Shown piece after piece: positions 26,754 to 35,981 of a stretch of DNA of 64,000 nt. The stretch is taken from NCBI RefSeq assembly GCF_009755815.1, contig NZ_WRPK01000003.1, forward strand, positions 124,001 to 188,000, read 5' to 3'. The notes below the pieces were generated by a model. It searched no databases and was not told where the DNA came from. It saw only the letters and a program-made list of their open reading frames with translations. Every line of letters starts with the position of its first letter. Positions within the stretch are counted from its first letter, which is position 1. The DNA is from Flavisphingomonas formosensis (GTDB lineage: Bacteria > Pseudomonadota > Alphaproteobacteria > Sphingomonadales > Sphingomonadaceae). The translations under genes and the position numbers were made by a program.

Positions 26754-28850
26754 CTATCCGCCGGCCTTCACCTTCGCGCGGAAGCGATGGAGCAGCGGCT
26801 CGGTATAGCCGTTCGGCTGCTCCACCCCTTCGAACACCAGCGCGCGCGCCGCCTGGAAGGCGAGGCTGTCCGCCTCGCGGCCTGACATCGGGCGATAGGC
26901 GGCATCGCCTTCGTTCTGCGCGTCCACCTTGGCCGCCATGCGGATGAGCGCCTGGTCGATCTCCCCCGCCGAGGCGACGCCGTGGAGCATCCAGTTCGCC
27001 ATGTGCTGGGAGGAGATACGCAGGGTCGCGCGATCCTCCATCAGGCCGACATCATGGATGTCCGGCACCTTGGAGCAGCCGACGCCCTGGTCCACCCAGC
27101 GCACGACATAGCCCAATATACCCTGGGCATTGTTCTCCAGCTCCTCGCGAATCTCCTCTTCCGACCAGTTGATGCCGTGGGCGACCGGGATGGCGAGCAG
27201 CCGGTCGAGCGCCGGGATCGCTTCGGCCGCAATCTCCTTCTGCCGCGCGAACACGTCGACCGCATGATAGTGCATCGCGTGGAGCGTCGCGGCGGTGGGC
27301 GAGGGGACCCAGGCGGTGTTGGCGCCGCTCAGCGGATGGCCGATCTTCTGCTCCAGCATGTCGGCCATGCGATCGGGCGCCGCCCACATGCCCTTGCCGA
27401 TCTGCGCCTTGCCCGAGAGCCCGCAGGCGAGTCCGATGCGGACGTTGCGGTCCTCATAGGCCTTGATCCAGTCGGACGCCTTCATCGCGCCCTTGCGGAT
27501 CATCGGGCCGGCTCGCATCGAGGTGTGCATCTCGTCGCCGGTACGGTCGAGGAAGCCGGTGTTGATGAAGATGATACGATCCTTCACCGCTGCGATGCAC
27601 GCGGCGAGGTTCGCGGAGGTGCGCCGCTCCTCGTCCATCACGCCGACCTTGATGGTGTGTCGCGCCAGGCCGAGCATATCCTCGACGGCATCGAACAGCC
27701 GGTCGGTGAAGGCGACCTCCTCGGGACCGTGCATCTTGGGTTTGACGATGTAGATCGAGCCGGCGCGGCTGTTGGTGAAGCGACCACGGCGCTGGAGATC
27801 GTGCAGCGCGATGAGGCTGGTCATCACCGCATCGACGATGCCTTCGGGCGCCTCGGTGCCGTCGGTCAGGCGGACGGCCGGCGTCGTCATCAGATGGCCG
27901 ACATTGCGCACGAGCAGGACGCTGCGCCCCGGCAGGGCGAAGGCGCTGCCGTCCGGCGCGGTCCATTCGCGATCCGCGGCGAGCGCGCGGGTCATCGTGC
28001 GGCCGCCCTTCTCGAACGACGCCTCCAGCGTGCCCTGCATCAGGCCGAGCCAGTTGGAATAAGCGAGCACCTTGTCCTCGGCATCGACCGCCGCGACCGA
28101 ATCCTCGAGATCGACGATGGTGGTCAGCGCCGCCTCGAGCAGGACGTCGGCGATGCCGGCGGGATCGCTTTTGCCGATCGGATGGGCGGGATCGATCACC
28201 AGCTCGATGTGCAGTCCGTTGTGGCGCAGCAGGAGCCCGCCGGGCTTGCGGCCGACGAGCTGGGACGGATCGGCGAGGACGGGATCGCCGCCCGCGAAAT
28301 CGGCCCAGCTGCCCGAGGCGAGCGGAACGGCTTCGTCAAGAAAAGCCTTGGAGCGGGCGATGACCTGGGCGCCGCGCTCGGCATCATAACCGCCGGGGCG
28401 GGCGGCGCCGGGCAGCGCGTCCGTGCCGTAGAGCGCGTCGTAGAGGCTCCCCCAGCGCGCATTGGCGGCGTTGAGCAGGAAGCGGTCGTTGAGCACGGGG
28501 ACGACGAGCTGCGGCCCGGCCATGGTCGCGATCTCGGCATCGACCTTGGCGGTGCCGACCGCGAAGGGCGCAGGCTCGTCGACCAGATAGCCGATCTCGC
28601 GCAGGAAGGCCTGGTAGGTGGACTGGTCGAGCGGCTGGCCGCTGCGTGCCTGATGCCACGAATCGATCTTCGCCTGCAGCCGGTCCCGCGTCACGAGCAG
28701 GGCGGCGTTTTCGGGCGCGAAACGGGCAAGGATGCCCGCGAAACCGGCCCAGAAGGCGGCGGGCTCGATGCTGGTGCCGGGCAGGGCGCGCTCCTCGACG
28801 AATGCCGCGAGTATGTCGGCGACCTTCAATCCGGCCTTGCTGATCATCAT
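26754..28850 (-). CDS. glcB: Malate synthase G
   Basis: Condenses glyoxylate and acetyl-CoA to malate. At 698 residues this is the long G isoform. Family motifs include [18 protein letters not shown] (near 240), NRRGRF-like [24 protein letters not shown] (near 353-376, split here as two segments), and the glyoxylate/Mg region [14 protein letters not shown]. Isocitrate lyase is not in the window, so it may serve glycolate/glyoxylate use as well as the glyoxylate shunt. It is divergent from a LysR regulator. Confidence 0.95.
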   Translation of the reverse strand: MMISKAGLKVADILAAFVEERALPGTSIEPAAFWAGFAGILARFAPENAALLVTRDRLQAKIDSWHQARSGQPLDQSTYQAFLREIGYLVDEPAPFAVGTAKVDAEIATMAGPQLVVPVLNDRFLLNAANARWGSLYDALYGTDALPGAARPGGYDAERGAQVIARSKAFLDEAVPLASGSWADFAGGDPVLADPSQLVGRKPGGLLLRHNGLHIELVIDPAHPIGKSDPAGIADVLLEAALTTIVDLEDSVAAVDAEDKVLAYSNWLGLMQGTLEASFEKGGRTMTRALAADREWTAPDGSAFALPGRSVLLVRNVGHLMTTPAVRLTDGTEAPEGIVDAVMTSLIALHDLQRRGRFTNSRAGSIYIVKPKMHGPEEVAFTDRLFDAVEDMLGLARHTIKVGVMDEERRTSANLAACIAAVKDRIIFINTGFLDRTGDEMHTSMRAGPMIRKGAMKASDWIKAYEDRNVRIGLACGLSGKAQIGKGMWAAPDRMADMLEQKIGHPLSGANTAWVPSPTAATLHAMHYHAVDVFARQKEIAAEAIPALDRLLAIPVAHGINWSEEEIREELENNAQGILGYVVRWVDQGVGCSKVPDIHDVGLMEDRATLRISSQHMANWMLHGVASAGEIDQALIRMAAKVDAQNEGDAAYRPMSGREADSLAFQAARALVFEGVEQPNGYTEPLLHRFRAKVKAGG

Positions 28851-28920
28851 GGGACTCCTCTTGGGTTCGTCACAGGGATAGCAGCCCGCACTGTTTCCGG
28901 TAGATCATGATTGATCAACG

Positions 28921-28945
28921 CATCTTTTCCTCTCATGAAAAGATG
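28921..28945. promoter_or_regulatory. Perfect inverted repeat over the LysR start codon
   Basis: CATCTTTTC (28921-28929) and GAAAAGATG (28937-28945) are perfect 9-base arms with a 7-base spacer. The right arm ends in the ATG of the LysR gene. It could be an operator for the divergent glcB/LysR pair, or an RNA hairpin hiding the LysR start. A second smaller dyad, GATCATGATTGATC, lies at 28903-28916. Confidence 0.55.
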
Positions 28946-29839
28946 GCGATGGACTCGGATTACATATTGTTTGCCCGGATCGTGGCGGAAGGCAGTCTTT
29001 CGGCGGCGGGACGGGCCTTGCACCTGTCTCCGGCGATGGTCTCGAAGCGGCTGTCGCGGCTGGAGGAGCGGCTCGGCGCACGGCTCGTCCATCGCACGAC
29101 GCGGCGGCTGGCGCTGACCGAGGCCGGACGCGCCTTCCATGCCGACGTGACCCAGATCCTCGCCGCGGCGGAGCAGGCGGAGGCGCGGGTGGCCGGCCTT
29201 GCCACCGTGCCGCGCGGTCCGCTGCGCATCGCGGCGCCGACCTCCTTCGGGCGCATGCATGTCGCGCCTTATCTGAAGAGCTTCCTCGAAACCTATCCGG
29301 AGGTTGCGATCGACCTGGAGCTGAGCGACGATTTCGCCGACCTGATCGGCGGCCGCTTCGACCTGGCGATCCGCATCACCGGGCAGATCGATCCGGCGCT
29401 GGAATTCCATCGGCTGGCGGCGAACCGACGCGTGCTTTGCGCGTCACCTTCCTATCTTGCGGAGCAGGATGCGCCGGAAACGCTGGACGATCTCGCACGC
29501 CACCGATTGCTCGCCGCGAGCCATCAGATACCGTGGCGGCTGGAGTCTGCGAGCGGCGAACAGCTGCTGCTCCCCTTCGCGACGCCGCTACGGACAAATT
29601 CCAGCGAGGTGGTGCGCGAGCTGGCCCTCTCCGGCTACGGCATTGCATTGCGTTCCACCTGGGATGTCGGCGTCGAGCTGCGGCTCGGACGGCTGCTGCG
29701 GGTGCTGCCCGACTGGCAGGGAGCTTCCGACGTCGCCGTCTATGCGGTCCATCCGCGTGCGGCGTTGATGCCGGCCAATGTGCAGGCGATGGTCCGGCAT
29801 CTACGGTCCGTCTACGCGCCGGTGCCGCCTTGGGGGTGA
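28943..29839 (+). CDS. LysR family transcriptional regulator
   Basis: An LTTR of about 298 residues from ATG 28943 (ATG 28949 is also possible). The N-terminal winged helix covers about 8-60 (FARIVAEGSLSAAGRALHL, VSKRLSRLEERLGARLVHR) and is followed by the periplasmic-binding-like effector domain. The sequence resembles the CrgA/DsdC-like branch that is usually divergent from its target. The adjacent divergent target is malate synthase G. An in-frame start at 28907 would run through the dyad and is less likely. Confidence 0.9.
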   Translation: MAMDSDYILFARIVAEGSLSAAGRALHLSPAMVSKRLSRLEERLGARLVHRTTRRLALTEAGRAFHADVTQILAAAEQAEARVAGLATVPRGPLRIAAPTSFGRMHVAPYLKSFLETYPEVAIDLELSDDFADLIGGRFDLAIRITGQIDPALEFHRLAANRRVLCASPSYLAEQDAPETLDDLARHRLLAASHQIPWRLESASGEQLLLPFATPLRTNSSEVVRELALSGYGIALRSTWDVGVELRLGRLLRVLPDWQGASDVAVYAVHPRAALMPANVQAMVRHLRSVYAPVPPWG

Positions 29840-29899
29840 CGCTCCGCTTGTCGCAATCTTAACCGATAGGCGCTAGGCACGCGCAGAGGATTTCCGCCG

Positions 29900-30874
29900 A
29901 TGACCGCCGTCCTGATCACCGTCGACACCGAGCTTTCCGCGCTGCTCCAGCAGCGCGGAATGTCCGCGTCGGCCAATCTGGCGAGCTCGATCGGCGGCGA
30001 GGCGGCGGGCGGTGCCTATGGTGTCGGCTGGCAGATGGATCGGCTGGAGGAGCAGGGGCTCACCGGCATCTTCTTCGTCGATCCGATGCCGGCGCTGGTG
30101 CATGGGCCGGCGCTGGTGGCGGACATGATCGGGCCGATCCTGGCGCGCGGGCATGATGTGCAGCTCCACATCCACACCGAATGGCTGGAATGGGCAAAGC
30201 AGTCCCCTGTCGAGGGGCGACGCGGCACTTTCATCGCCGATTTTTCACGGGCCGATCAGCGCATCCTGCTGTCCCTGGCGCGCGATCTGCTGGTCGAGGC
30301 CGGAGCGCCCGCGCCGATCGCTTTCCGGGCCGGCAACTATGGCGCGAACGACGATACGCTGGCGGTGCTCGCCGAGCTCGGCATCGGTTGGGACAGCAGC
30401 GTCAATGCCGATTATCTGGGCGGCGCCTGCCGCGTGTCGCTTGCTCCGGATCGGCATCTGCCGGTGCGGCATCAGGGCGTGGTCGAATTGCCCGTCTCGG
30501 GGCTCTACGACCGGCCGGGACATTTCCGCCCGGCGCAGATTTGCGCGCTGTCGGCCTGGGAGATGGGCGCGGCGCTGGATCATGCCGCCGGGGCGGAGCA
30601 TCCCGTCTTCACCATCGTCACTCATAGCTTCGAAATGCTCTCGCGCGATCGCAGCCGCCCCAATATCTCGGTAATGCGCCGTTTCGAGGCGCTGTGCCGA
30701 GCGATTGCCCGCGATCCGCGCCTGCGCACCGCGCGCTTCGCCGATCTCGATGCGGAAAGGGTGCTGACTGGCAATGCGCCACGGCTCGGCCCCAACCGGC
30801 TGCGCACGCTCGCACGGATCGGCGAGCAGGCGATCGCCACCTGGTGCTACGAGCGGCAGCTGCGCCCGGCGTGA
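29900..30874 (+). CDS. Polysaccharide deacetylase family protein
   Basis: NodB-homology protein of 324 residues. The first motif is LITVDTELS near 5-13 (metal/catalytic Asp), the histidine pair is VQLHIHTEW near 91-99, and the RAGNYG motif is near 143. There is no signal peptide, which is unusual for enzymes acting on finished cell-wall polymers, so the substrate may be a cytosolic sugar intermediate. The stop overlaps the GTG start of the ATP-grasp gene, so the two are coupled. Confidence 0.85.
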   Translation: MTAVLITVDTELSALLQQRGMSASANLASSIGGEAAGGAYGVGWQMDRLEEQGLTGIFFVDPMPALVHGPALVADMIGPILARGHDVQLHIHTEWLEWAKQSPVEGRRGTFIADFSRADQRILLSLARDLLVEAGAPAPIAFRAGNYGANDDTLAVLAELGIGWDSSVNADYLGGACRVSLAPDRHLPVRHQGVVELPVSGLYDRPGHFRPAQICALSAWEMGAALDHAAGAEHPVFTIVTHSFEMLSRDRSRPNISVMRRFEALCRAIARDPRLRTARFADLDAERVLTGNAPRLGPNRLRTLARIGEQAIATWCYERQLRPA

Positions 30875-32118
30875 AAACGCTCCCGCCCGCGATCCTGCTC
30901 GGCATCGATACGCCGATCGGTCTCTCGGTCGTCCGCGAGCTGGGCGGCCATGGCGTGCCGGTGCATGGTATTGGCCGGTCCGCGGCGGCGATCGGCGCCC
31001 ATTCCCGCTTCGTCGCCGACTCCAGCGTCCGCGTGCCGGGGCCGCTTGCGGACTGGCTGCCGGCATTGATCCGCCGCACGGGTGCGAAGGCGTTGTTCGC
31101 CATTTCGGAAGGCGACCTGATCGAGCTCGCGGCGATGCCGGAGGAGATCGAGGGCTGCCGCATTCTCACGCCCCGCACGCCACAGCTGGCCATCGTGCTC
31201 GACAAACGCGAGACGCTGCGCCGCGCCCGGGCGCTGGGCCTCTCCGTGCCGGAAAGCTGGCAGCCGCGAACGGGCGAGGATTTCACCCGCGAGGCTGCGG
31301 CGCGTCCCTATCCGGTGGTGGTGAAATGGCCGGATCCGATGGCCGTCGCGGCGCTGCTGGAGCAGCGCGGGCTGGAACTGGTCAAGGCGGAGTTCGCGCG
31401 CGATGCCGATGCGCTGCTCGCCATCCTCGCACGCTACGCTTCGCTCGGCGTCTGGCCGATCGTGCAGGGCTATTGCCCCGGCCGCGGCCTGGGCCAGATG
31501 ATCCATATGGAGGCGGGCCGCGCGACGCTCTGCTTCCAGCATGTGCGGTTGCACGAATGGCCGCCGGAGGGCGGCGTCTCGACCTTGTGCGCCGCCGAGC
31601 CGATCGAGCGGCACCAGGCGCAGATGGCGTTGTCCGAGGCGCTGCTGGCCGGGATTGGCTGGGAAGGGCCGGCGATGGTCGAATATCGCCACGATCCGGT
31701 GACCGGCCGTTATTGGCTGATGGAGATCAACGGTCGCTTCTGGGGCAGCCTGCCGCTCGCGAGAGCTTGCGGCGCGCATTTCGCCTGGGAGAGCTATCGC
31801 CGCCGGATACTCGGCGAGCATCATGAGGCCGGCCCGTATCGCGCCTCGCTGCGCGCGCGCTACATGATCCCGGAGACGCGCCGGCTGATCCGCCTGCTGT
31901 TCCAGCGGGGCAGGATCGCGGATCCTTTCTTCGAGCCACGGCCGATCGGCGATCTGTTCGCCTGGCTGTCCGGCTTCCTCGATCCCCGGATGCGCTATTA
32001 TGTGTTCAGCGCCGCCGATCCCGGGCCGTTCCTGGCGGATATGCGCGCCGCGTTCAGGAAACTACTGCCGCGGGGAAAGCGCGTTTCAGGCGCTGGACCG
32101 CACCCTCGATCCGCTTGA
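30871..32118 (+). CDS. ATP-grasp enzyme (predicted carboxylate-amine ligase)
   Basis: 415 residues from GTG 30871, inside the previous stop (GTGA). It begins with a Rossmann-like pre-ATP domain (ILLGIDTPIGLSVVRELGG), then the ATP-grasp core: PYPVVVKWPDP with the nucleotide lysine near 150, and VEYRHDPVTGRYWLMEINGR with the Mg-binding Glu-Asn near 285-292. The family joins a carboxylate to an amine; the substrates are unknown. Pairing with a deacetylase suggests action on a deprotected amino sugar. The 3' end overlaps the convergent phosphatase by 65 bases. Confidence 0.82.
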   Translation: MKTLPPAILLGIDTPIGLSVVRELGGHGVPVHGIGRSAAAIGAHSRFVADSSVRVPGPLADWLPALIRRTGAKALFAISEGDLIELAAMPEEIEGCRILTPRTPQLAIVLDKRETLRRARALGLSVPESWQPRTGEDFTREAAARPYPVVVKWPDPMAVAALLEQRGLELVKAEFARDADALLAILARYASLGVWPIVQGYCPGRGLGQMIHMEAGRATLCFQHVRLHEWPPEGGVSTLCAAEPIERHQAQMALSEALLAGIGWEGPAMVEYRHDPVTGRYWLMEINGRFWGSLPLARACGAHFAWESYRRRILGEHHEAGPYRASLRARYMIPETRRLIRLLFQRGRIADPFFEPRPIGDLFAWLSGFLDPRMRYYVFSAADPGPFLADMRAAFRKLLPRGKRVSGAGPHPRSA

Positions 32119-32650
32119 GGCAGGTGAGCATATAGGCATCGTCCAGGCCGAAGGGGTCGTGGAGATGCGGCATGGGCGGCGCGGTCCAGAGCCCGAGCAG
32201 CGAGCGCGGTGCGACCGACAGGCGCGGATCGGCGGCGATGCGGGTCAGCTGGCGTATTTCCATGGCGAGCAGCAGGTCGCCCGGCCGGAGCGCGAAATCT
32301 TCTGCACGGGTCGTGCGATGCGCCGTCAGGTCATAGCCAAGCTGTCCCGCTGCTGCGATTGCCGGCGGATGTGCGGGACCATCGGCATAGGTGCTGAGCC
32401 CGAACGAAGCCACGTCGAGTCCGATCGCGCGGGCCGCCACCTCGGCGAAGGCGCTGCGGCAGATATTGCCGTGGCAGACGAAGATCAGCCGCCTGATCGC
32501 GGCCGGATCGGGATGGCGGGCGTCGCGCGGCAGCATGGCGGCCTGCGGGTAGGAAAGTGCCAGACGGGCGAGGCCGCGCGCAGTGCCGAAGCGGGCGCGC
32601 AGGGAAGCGGGTTTTGCAGCTGCGGGCGGGGATGAGGGGTGCGCGGACAT
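32054..32650 (-). CDS. Low-molecular-weight protein tyrosine phosphatase family protein
   Basis: 198 residues with the P-loop VCHGNICRSAFAEV (C-x5-R) near 57-70. The usual N terminus is preceded by about 50 extra residues (MSAHPSSPPAAAKP...). The C-terminal acid expected in a DP motif may be the DPFGLDD stretch near 171. LMW phosphatases often sit in polysaccharide-export loci and act on tyrosine kinases. It is convergent with, and overlaps, the ATP-grasp gene. Confidence 0.85.
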   Translation of the reverse strand: MSAHPSSPPAAAKPASLRARFGTARGLARLALSYPQAAMLPRDARHPDPAAIRRLIFVCHGNICRSAFAEVAARAIGLDVASFGLSTYADGPAHPPAIAAAGQLGYDLTAHRTTRAEDFALRPGDLLLAMEIRQLTRIAADPRLSVAPRSLLGLWTAPPMPHLHDPFGLDDAYMLTCLKRIEGAVQRLKRAFPAAVVS

Positions 32651-32863
32651 CGCTACCCTCTTATCCGATCCTGGTTTCGAGAAGCTTTCTCTCTGCCGTG
32701 CATAGGGTGCTCTTTTCCTGGCGGTGCGGACGCGTTTTCAGTTGCCGCTCGCTAAGCGGGCCAAGTTCGTATAAGTCTTGGCCATCGCCGGCCACATCCT
32801 TTGCAGGCTGCCGGTGGCTGAGAGACTCGGTTGCGCTCCCGCTTGCCATAAGGGAGCCAATGG

Positions 32864-33094
32864 GTGGTGAGTCTCGATTCTTCCAATGATCACATCGTGC
32901 GGAGTTGGCACGAATGGGAAATCGAAGGCCGCGAGCGGTGCGTCATTCTCGTGGTCGAAACCGACGTGGAGATGCGTCCGGACGAGCCCGGTTATGATGG
33001 AGCGAAGCTGGAGGAGGTGCGCGCCGCTGCCGTGGCGGCATCCCGCAGGACAGCCAGTGCCGTGGATCGCATCCGCATCATTCCTGCCCGGTGA
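32864..33094 (+). CDS. Small acidic hypothetical protein
   Basis: 76 residues from GTG 32864 with AGGGAG about 7 bases upstream; a second in-frame GTG follows at once. The text is acidic and mixed alpha/beta (RERCVILVVETDVEMRPDEP). No recognised domain. First of three small frames in the same direction. Confidence 0.45.
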   Translation: MVSLDSSNDHIVRSWHEWEIEGRERCVILVVETDVEMRPDEPGYDGAKLEEVRAAAVAASRRTASAVDRIRIIPAR

Positions 33095-33104
33095 CGAGGA
33101 CAGG

Positions 33105-33338
33105 ATGAGCAGCCATTTGCTTCAGACGCAAACACGATTTTACCGGCGCTGGTCATCCCTTGCCGCCGAGCTCGCGCTGATCGAGATCGAGCCGCGTGCG
33201 AAGCAGCGTTGCGCCCATTCCGCCCGCATGTGGGCGTTGATCGCCGAGACGGTCGAAGCCGGAGACGATACCGGATTCGCGAAATTGACCAACAATGTCA
33301 TCTGCCTGGCGCAAGAACATATGGTTGCCGACGCTTGA
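33105..33338 (+). CDS. Small helical hypothetical protein
   Basis: 77 residues from ATG 33105 (GAGGACAGG just upstream), starting 10 bases after the previous small gene. The sequence is helical (FYRRWSSLAAELALIEIEPR ... MWALIAETVEAGDDTGFAKL). No recognised family; the tight spacing suggests co-transcription. Confidence 0.5.
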   Translation: MSSHLLQTQTRFYRRWSSLAAELALIEIEPRAKQRCAHSARMWALIAETVEAGDDTGFAKLTNNVICLAQEHMVADA

Positions 33339-33387
33339 TTGCCGCCCAGCGCAACTCTTCCCATCAATCGGCACATATGGAGATTTC

Positions 33388-33573
33388 ATGACCCAGTCAT
33401 TCGCCCGCTTTTCGATCGTGCCGGACGGAGACGCATATCGTCTCGGCTTTACCCTCGCAGATGGCGCCACCGTGGAACTCGCGGCCTCTTTCGAACAGCT
33501 CGATGAGCTTGCCGAGGAGATCGACAGGCGTCTCGATATCGACGAGAATCAGCGGCAGACATTGCGGGGATAG
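33388..33573 (+). CDS. Small hypothetical protein
   Basis: 61 residues from ATG 33388, with GGAG 5 bases upstream. The sequence has a beta-hairpin-like first half (FSIVPDGDAYRLGFTLADG) and an acidic helix (FEQLDELAEEIDRRLDIDEN). No family recognised. Third of the small-gene set. Confidence 0.5.
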   Translation: MTQSFARFSIVPDGDAYRLGFTLADGATVELAASFEQLDELAEEIDRRLDIDENQRQTLRG

Positions 33574-33815
33574 CAGTTGCGGATCGTAGGGAGAAATTCG
33601 CGCGGCTAGCGTCGGATTACCCGCCCGGCACAATGGTGAAGGCAGGCGCCGGTCCTGCCGATGGCGCGCAGGCGATCATGGTGGTCGCTGGACCGGCCCA
33701 TGATCCCGTTCGGCATATAGGCTTCATCGAATTTGCATCGATCGAGATGCGCCCGCGGCGACTTGCCGTTCCTCCCGTTTATGACATGCTGCAATGCGGC
33801 GACGGAGACGGGGCT

Positions 33816-35447
33816 ATGCTGACGCGCAGGGGGCTGTTGACGCAGGTTTCGAGGATCGGGGGCGTCGGGGCGCTGGCCGGCACGATGCATGCCCTCGGCT
33901 TATACGGTACCGGGGCCGCCCAAGCCTTTTCCCCGCCACCGCCCGGAAGCGGCAAGGGCCGTTCGGTGATCATTCTCGGTGCGGGCATTGCAGGCCTCGT
34001 TTCGGCCCATGAACTGGAACAGGCCGGCTTTTCGGTGACCCTGATCGAGGCGCGCACGCGGGTCGGCGGCCGGGCCTGGACGGTGCGGGACGGCGATCGA
34101 ATCGAGATGATCGGCGAGGAAACGCAAATCGCGCGCTTCTCCGACGGGATTTATTTCAACGCGGGTCCGGCGCGCCTGCCGAGCTTTCACGAAGGCATGC
34201 TGGGCTATGCCCGCAGGTTCGGCGTCCCGCTGGAGGTCGAGGTCAACAGCAGCCGATCCGCCTATCTGCTCGGCGCGGACGGCAGCCGCCTGCGCATGCG
34301 TACCGCGATCAACGATATGCGTGGCCATCTGAGCGAACTGCTCGCCAAGGCAGTGGACCAGGGCGCGCTCGACACGATGCTGAGCGCGGACGACAAGGAG
34401 CGTCTGCGGCCGTTCCTGAATTTCTATGGCGATCTCGATACGGACGGCAGCTTTCGGGGCACGATAAGGTCGGGCTTCCGAACGGGTCCGGGGGCGGGCG
34501 TTTCGAGCTTCGAGACGGCGATGCCGCCACAGCCGCTCCACGCATTGCTCGCCAACGACCAGATGCCGATGACATTGTTCGAAGAGATGATCTTCATGCA
34601 GGCGACGATGTTCCAGCCGGTGGGCGGCATGGACGGCATTGCGCGCGGGATCGCACGCAACGTGCAGGGGCCGATCAGGTTGAATGCCGAGGTGCGCCGC
34701 ATCCGCCAGCGGGAGCGGGGCGTCGAGGTGCATTATGCCGACCGCGAGGGCGGCGCGATCCGCAGCGTGCAGGGGGATTATCTGATCTGCACCATTCCCT
34801 TCCCGGTGCTTGCGAAGATCGACGCGGATTTTCCGCTCCCCGTGGCGAAGGCGATTGCCGGCGTCGTCTATGATCAGGCCAACAAGGTCGCCTTCGAGGC
34901 GCCGCGTTTCTGGGAGCGCGAGCAGATCTATGGCGGGATAAGCTGGGTGGGCGGCGAAACCGCGATGATCTGGTATCCGTCCGCCGGTCTGCACGGCGAG
35001 CGCGGCATGATCCTCGGTTGCTATAGCAGCGGCGAGCGAGCGGCCGCCTTTGCGCGCCGGCCGATCGCGGACCAGATCGCGGCCGCTCGAGCGGCGATCG
35101 ATCGCGTCCATCCCGGTCATGGCGCTGACTGCGCCAATCCGATCGCGGTGAACTGGAGCAAGATCGCCCATAGCCTCGGACCATGGCCGAACTGGCATCC
35201 GGGGGCACCGCCAAGCATGGGCGAGGCGCGTATCGATACGCCCGAATATCGGTTGCTGAGTGAGCCGATCGGTCGCATCTATCTGGCGGGCGCGGCACTG
35301 AGCCAGACCCCGGGATGGCAGGAAGGCGCCCTGCAATCGGCGCAGGCGACGGTGATGGCGATCGGCAAGGCGGCAGCGGAGCATGCGGTGACCGAGCGCG
35401 CGGAAGGCGCGCCGGGCCGACATCGACACGAGGGAGAGACGGGATGA
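33816..35447 (+). CDS. Exported flavin monoamine oxidase family protein
   Basis: FAD amine oxidase of 543 residues from ATG 33816 (GGAG 8 bases upstream); the frame stays open further upstream but without homology. A Tat signal is likely: LTRRGLLTQVSRIGG then GTGAAQA. The FAD dinucleotide fold is VIILGAGIAGLVSAHELE, followed by the RVGGRAWT motif. The C-terminal FAD/cage segment is IYLAGAALSQTPGWQEGALQ. Substrate amine unknown. The stop overlaps the start of a secreted RidA gene, suggesting the product imine is handled by RidA. Confidence 0.88.
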   Translation: MLTRRGLLTQVSRIGGVGALAGTMHALGLYGTGAAQAFSPPPPGSGKGRSVIILGAGIAGLVSAHELEQAGFSVTLIEARTRVGGRAWTVRDGDRIEMIGEETQIARFSDGIYFNAGPARLPSFHEGMLGYARRFGVPLEVEVNSSRSAYLLGADGSRLRMRTAINDMRGHLSELLAKAVDQGALDTMLSADDKERLRPFLNFYGDLDTDGSFRGTIRSGFRTGPGAGVSSFETAMPPQPLHALLANDQMPMTLFEEMIFMQATMFQPVGGMDGIARGIARNVQGPIRLNAEVRRIRQRERGVEVHYADREGGAIRSVQGDYLICTIPFPVLAKIDADFPLPVAKAIAGVVYDQANKVAFEAPRFWEREQIYGGISWVGGETAMIWYPSAGLHGERGMILGCYSSGERAAAFARRPIADQIAAARAAIDRVHPGHGADCANPIAVNWSKIAHSLGPWPNWHPGAPPSMGEARIDTPEYRLLSEPIGRIYLAGAALSQTPGWQEGALQSAQATVMAIGKAAAEHAVTERAEGAPGRHRHEGETG

Positions 35448-35950
35448 GGATGCGCATCATGGCGGTGCCCGCGCTGGCCGCAGCGATCGGGCTTTCCGGA
35501 CAGGCACGGGCTGCGGACATCGTCCGGCACCCCAATCCGCCGCCGGCGCCCATCCTGATGGGCGTCACCATCCCGGCCGGCGCCGAGATAGTGATGCTGA
35601 GCGGCCAGGTGCCCGCGCCGATCGATCCCGCGAAAAAGGATCGCCTGGAGGATTTCGGCGACACCAGAACGCAGACGATCAGCGTGCTGAACAAGATCAA
35701 GGCCGGCCTCGGCACGCTGGGCTATTCGCTGTCGGATGTCGTGAAGCTGACCGTTTTCCTGGTCGGCGATCCGAAATTGAACGGGAAGATGGATTTCGCT
35801 GGTTTCAACGAGGGTTATAAGCAGTTCTTCGGAACCGCGGAAAATCCGAATCTGGTTGCCCGGTCGACCGTGCAGGTGTCGGCGCTGGCTTCGCCCTATT
35901 TCCTGGTCGAGATCGAGGCGACCGCGGCGAAGGCGCCAAAGGGCAAATGA
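35444..35950 (+). CDS. RidA (YjgF/Rid) family protein with signal peptide
   Basis: 168 residues from ATG 35444 (ATGA overlap with the amine oxidase). A signal peptide (MRIMAVPALAAAIGLSGQARA) precedes a Rid domain with LSGQVPAPIDP, QTISVLNKIKAGLGTLGYSL and VVKLTVFLVGD. Cytosolic RidA hydrolyses reactive enamines and imines; an exported form next to an exported amine oxidase fits the same job in the periplasm. The RidA-type catalytic arginine appears replaced in VARSTVQVSALA (arginine present, spacing typical), so activity is plausible. Confidence 0.87.
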   Translation: MRMRIMAVPALAAAIGLSGQARAADIVRHPNPPPAPILMGVTIPAGAEIVMLSGQVPAPIDPAKKDRLEDFGDTRTQTISVLNKIKAGLGTLGYSLSDVVKLTVFLVGDPKLNGKMDFAGFNEGYKQFFGTAENPNLVARSTVQVSALASPYFLVEIEATAAKAPKGK

Positions 35951-35981
35951 GGGTCTGACCGCCCGGCCCCGAGGCTTTGCC

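Noticed and set aside
33633-33815. Upstream extension of the amine oxidase frame
   Set aside because: The extra 61 codons precede a good ribosome site and a Tat signal at 33816, and would bury the signal peptide inside the protein.
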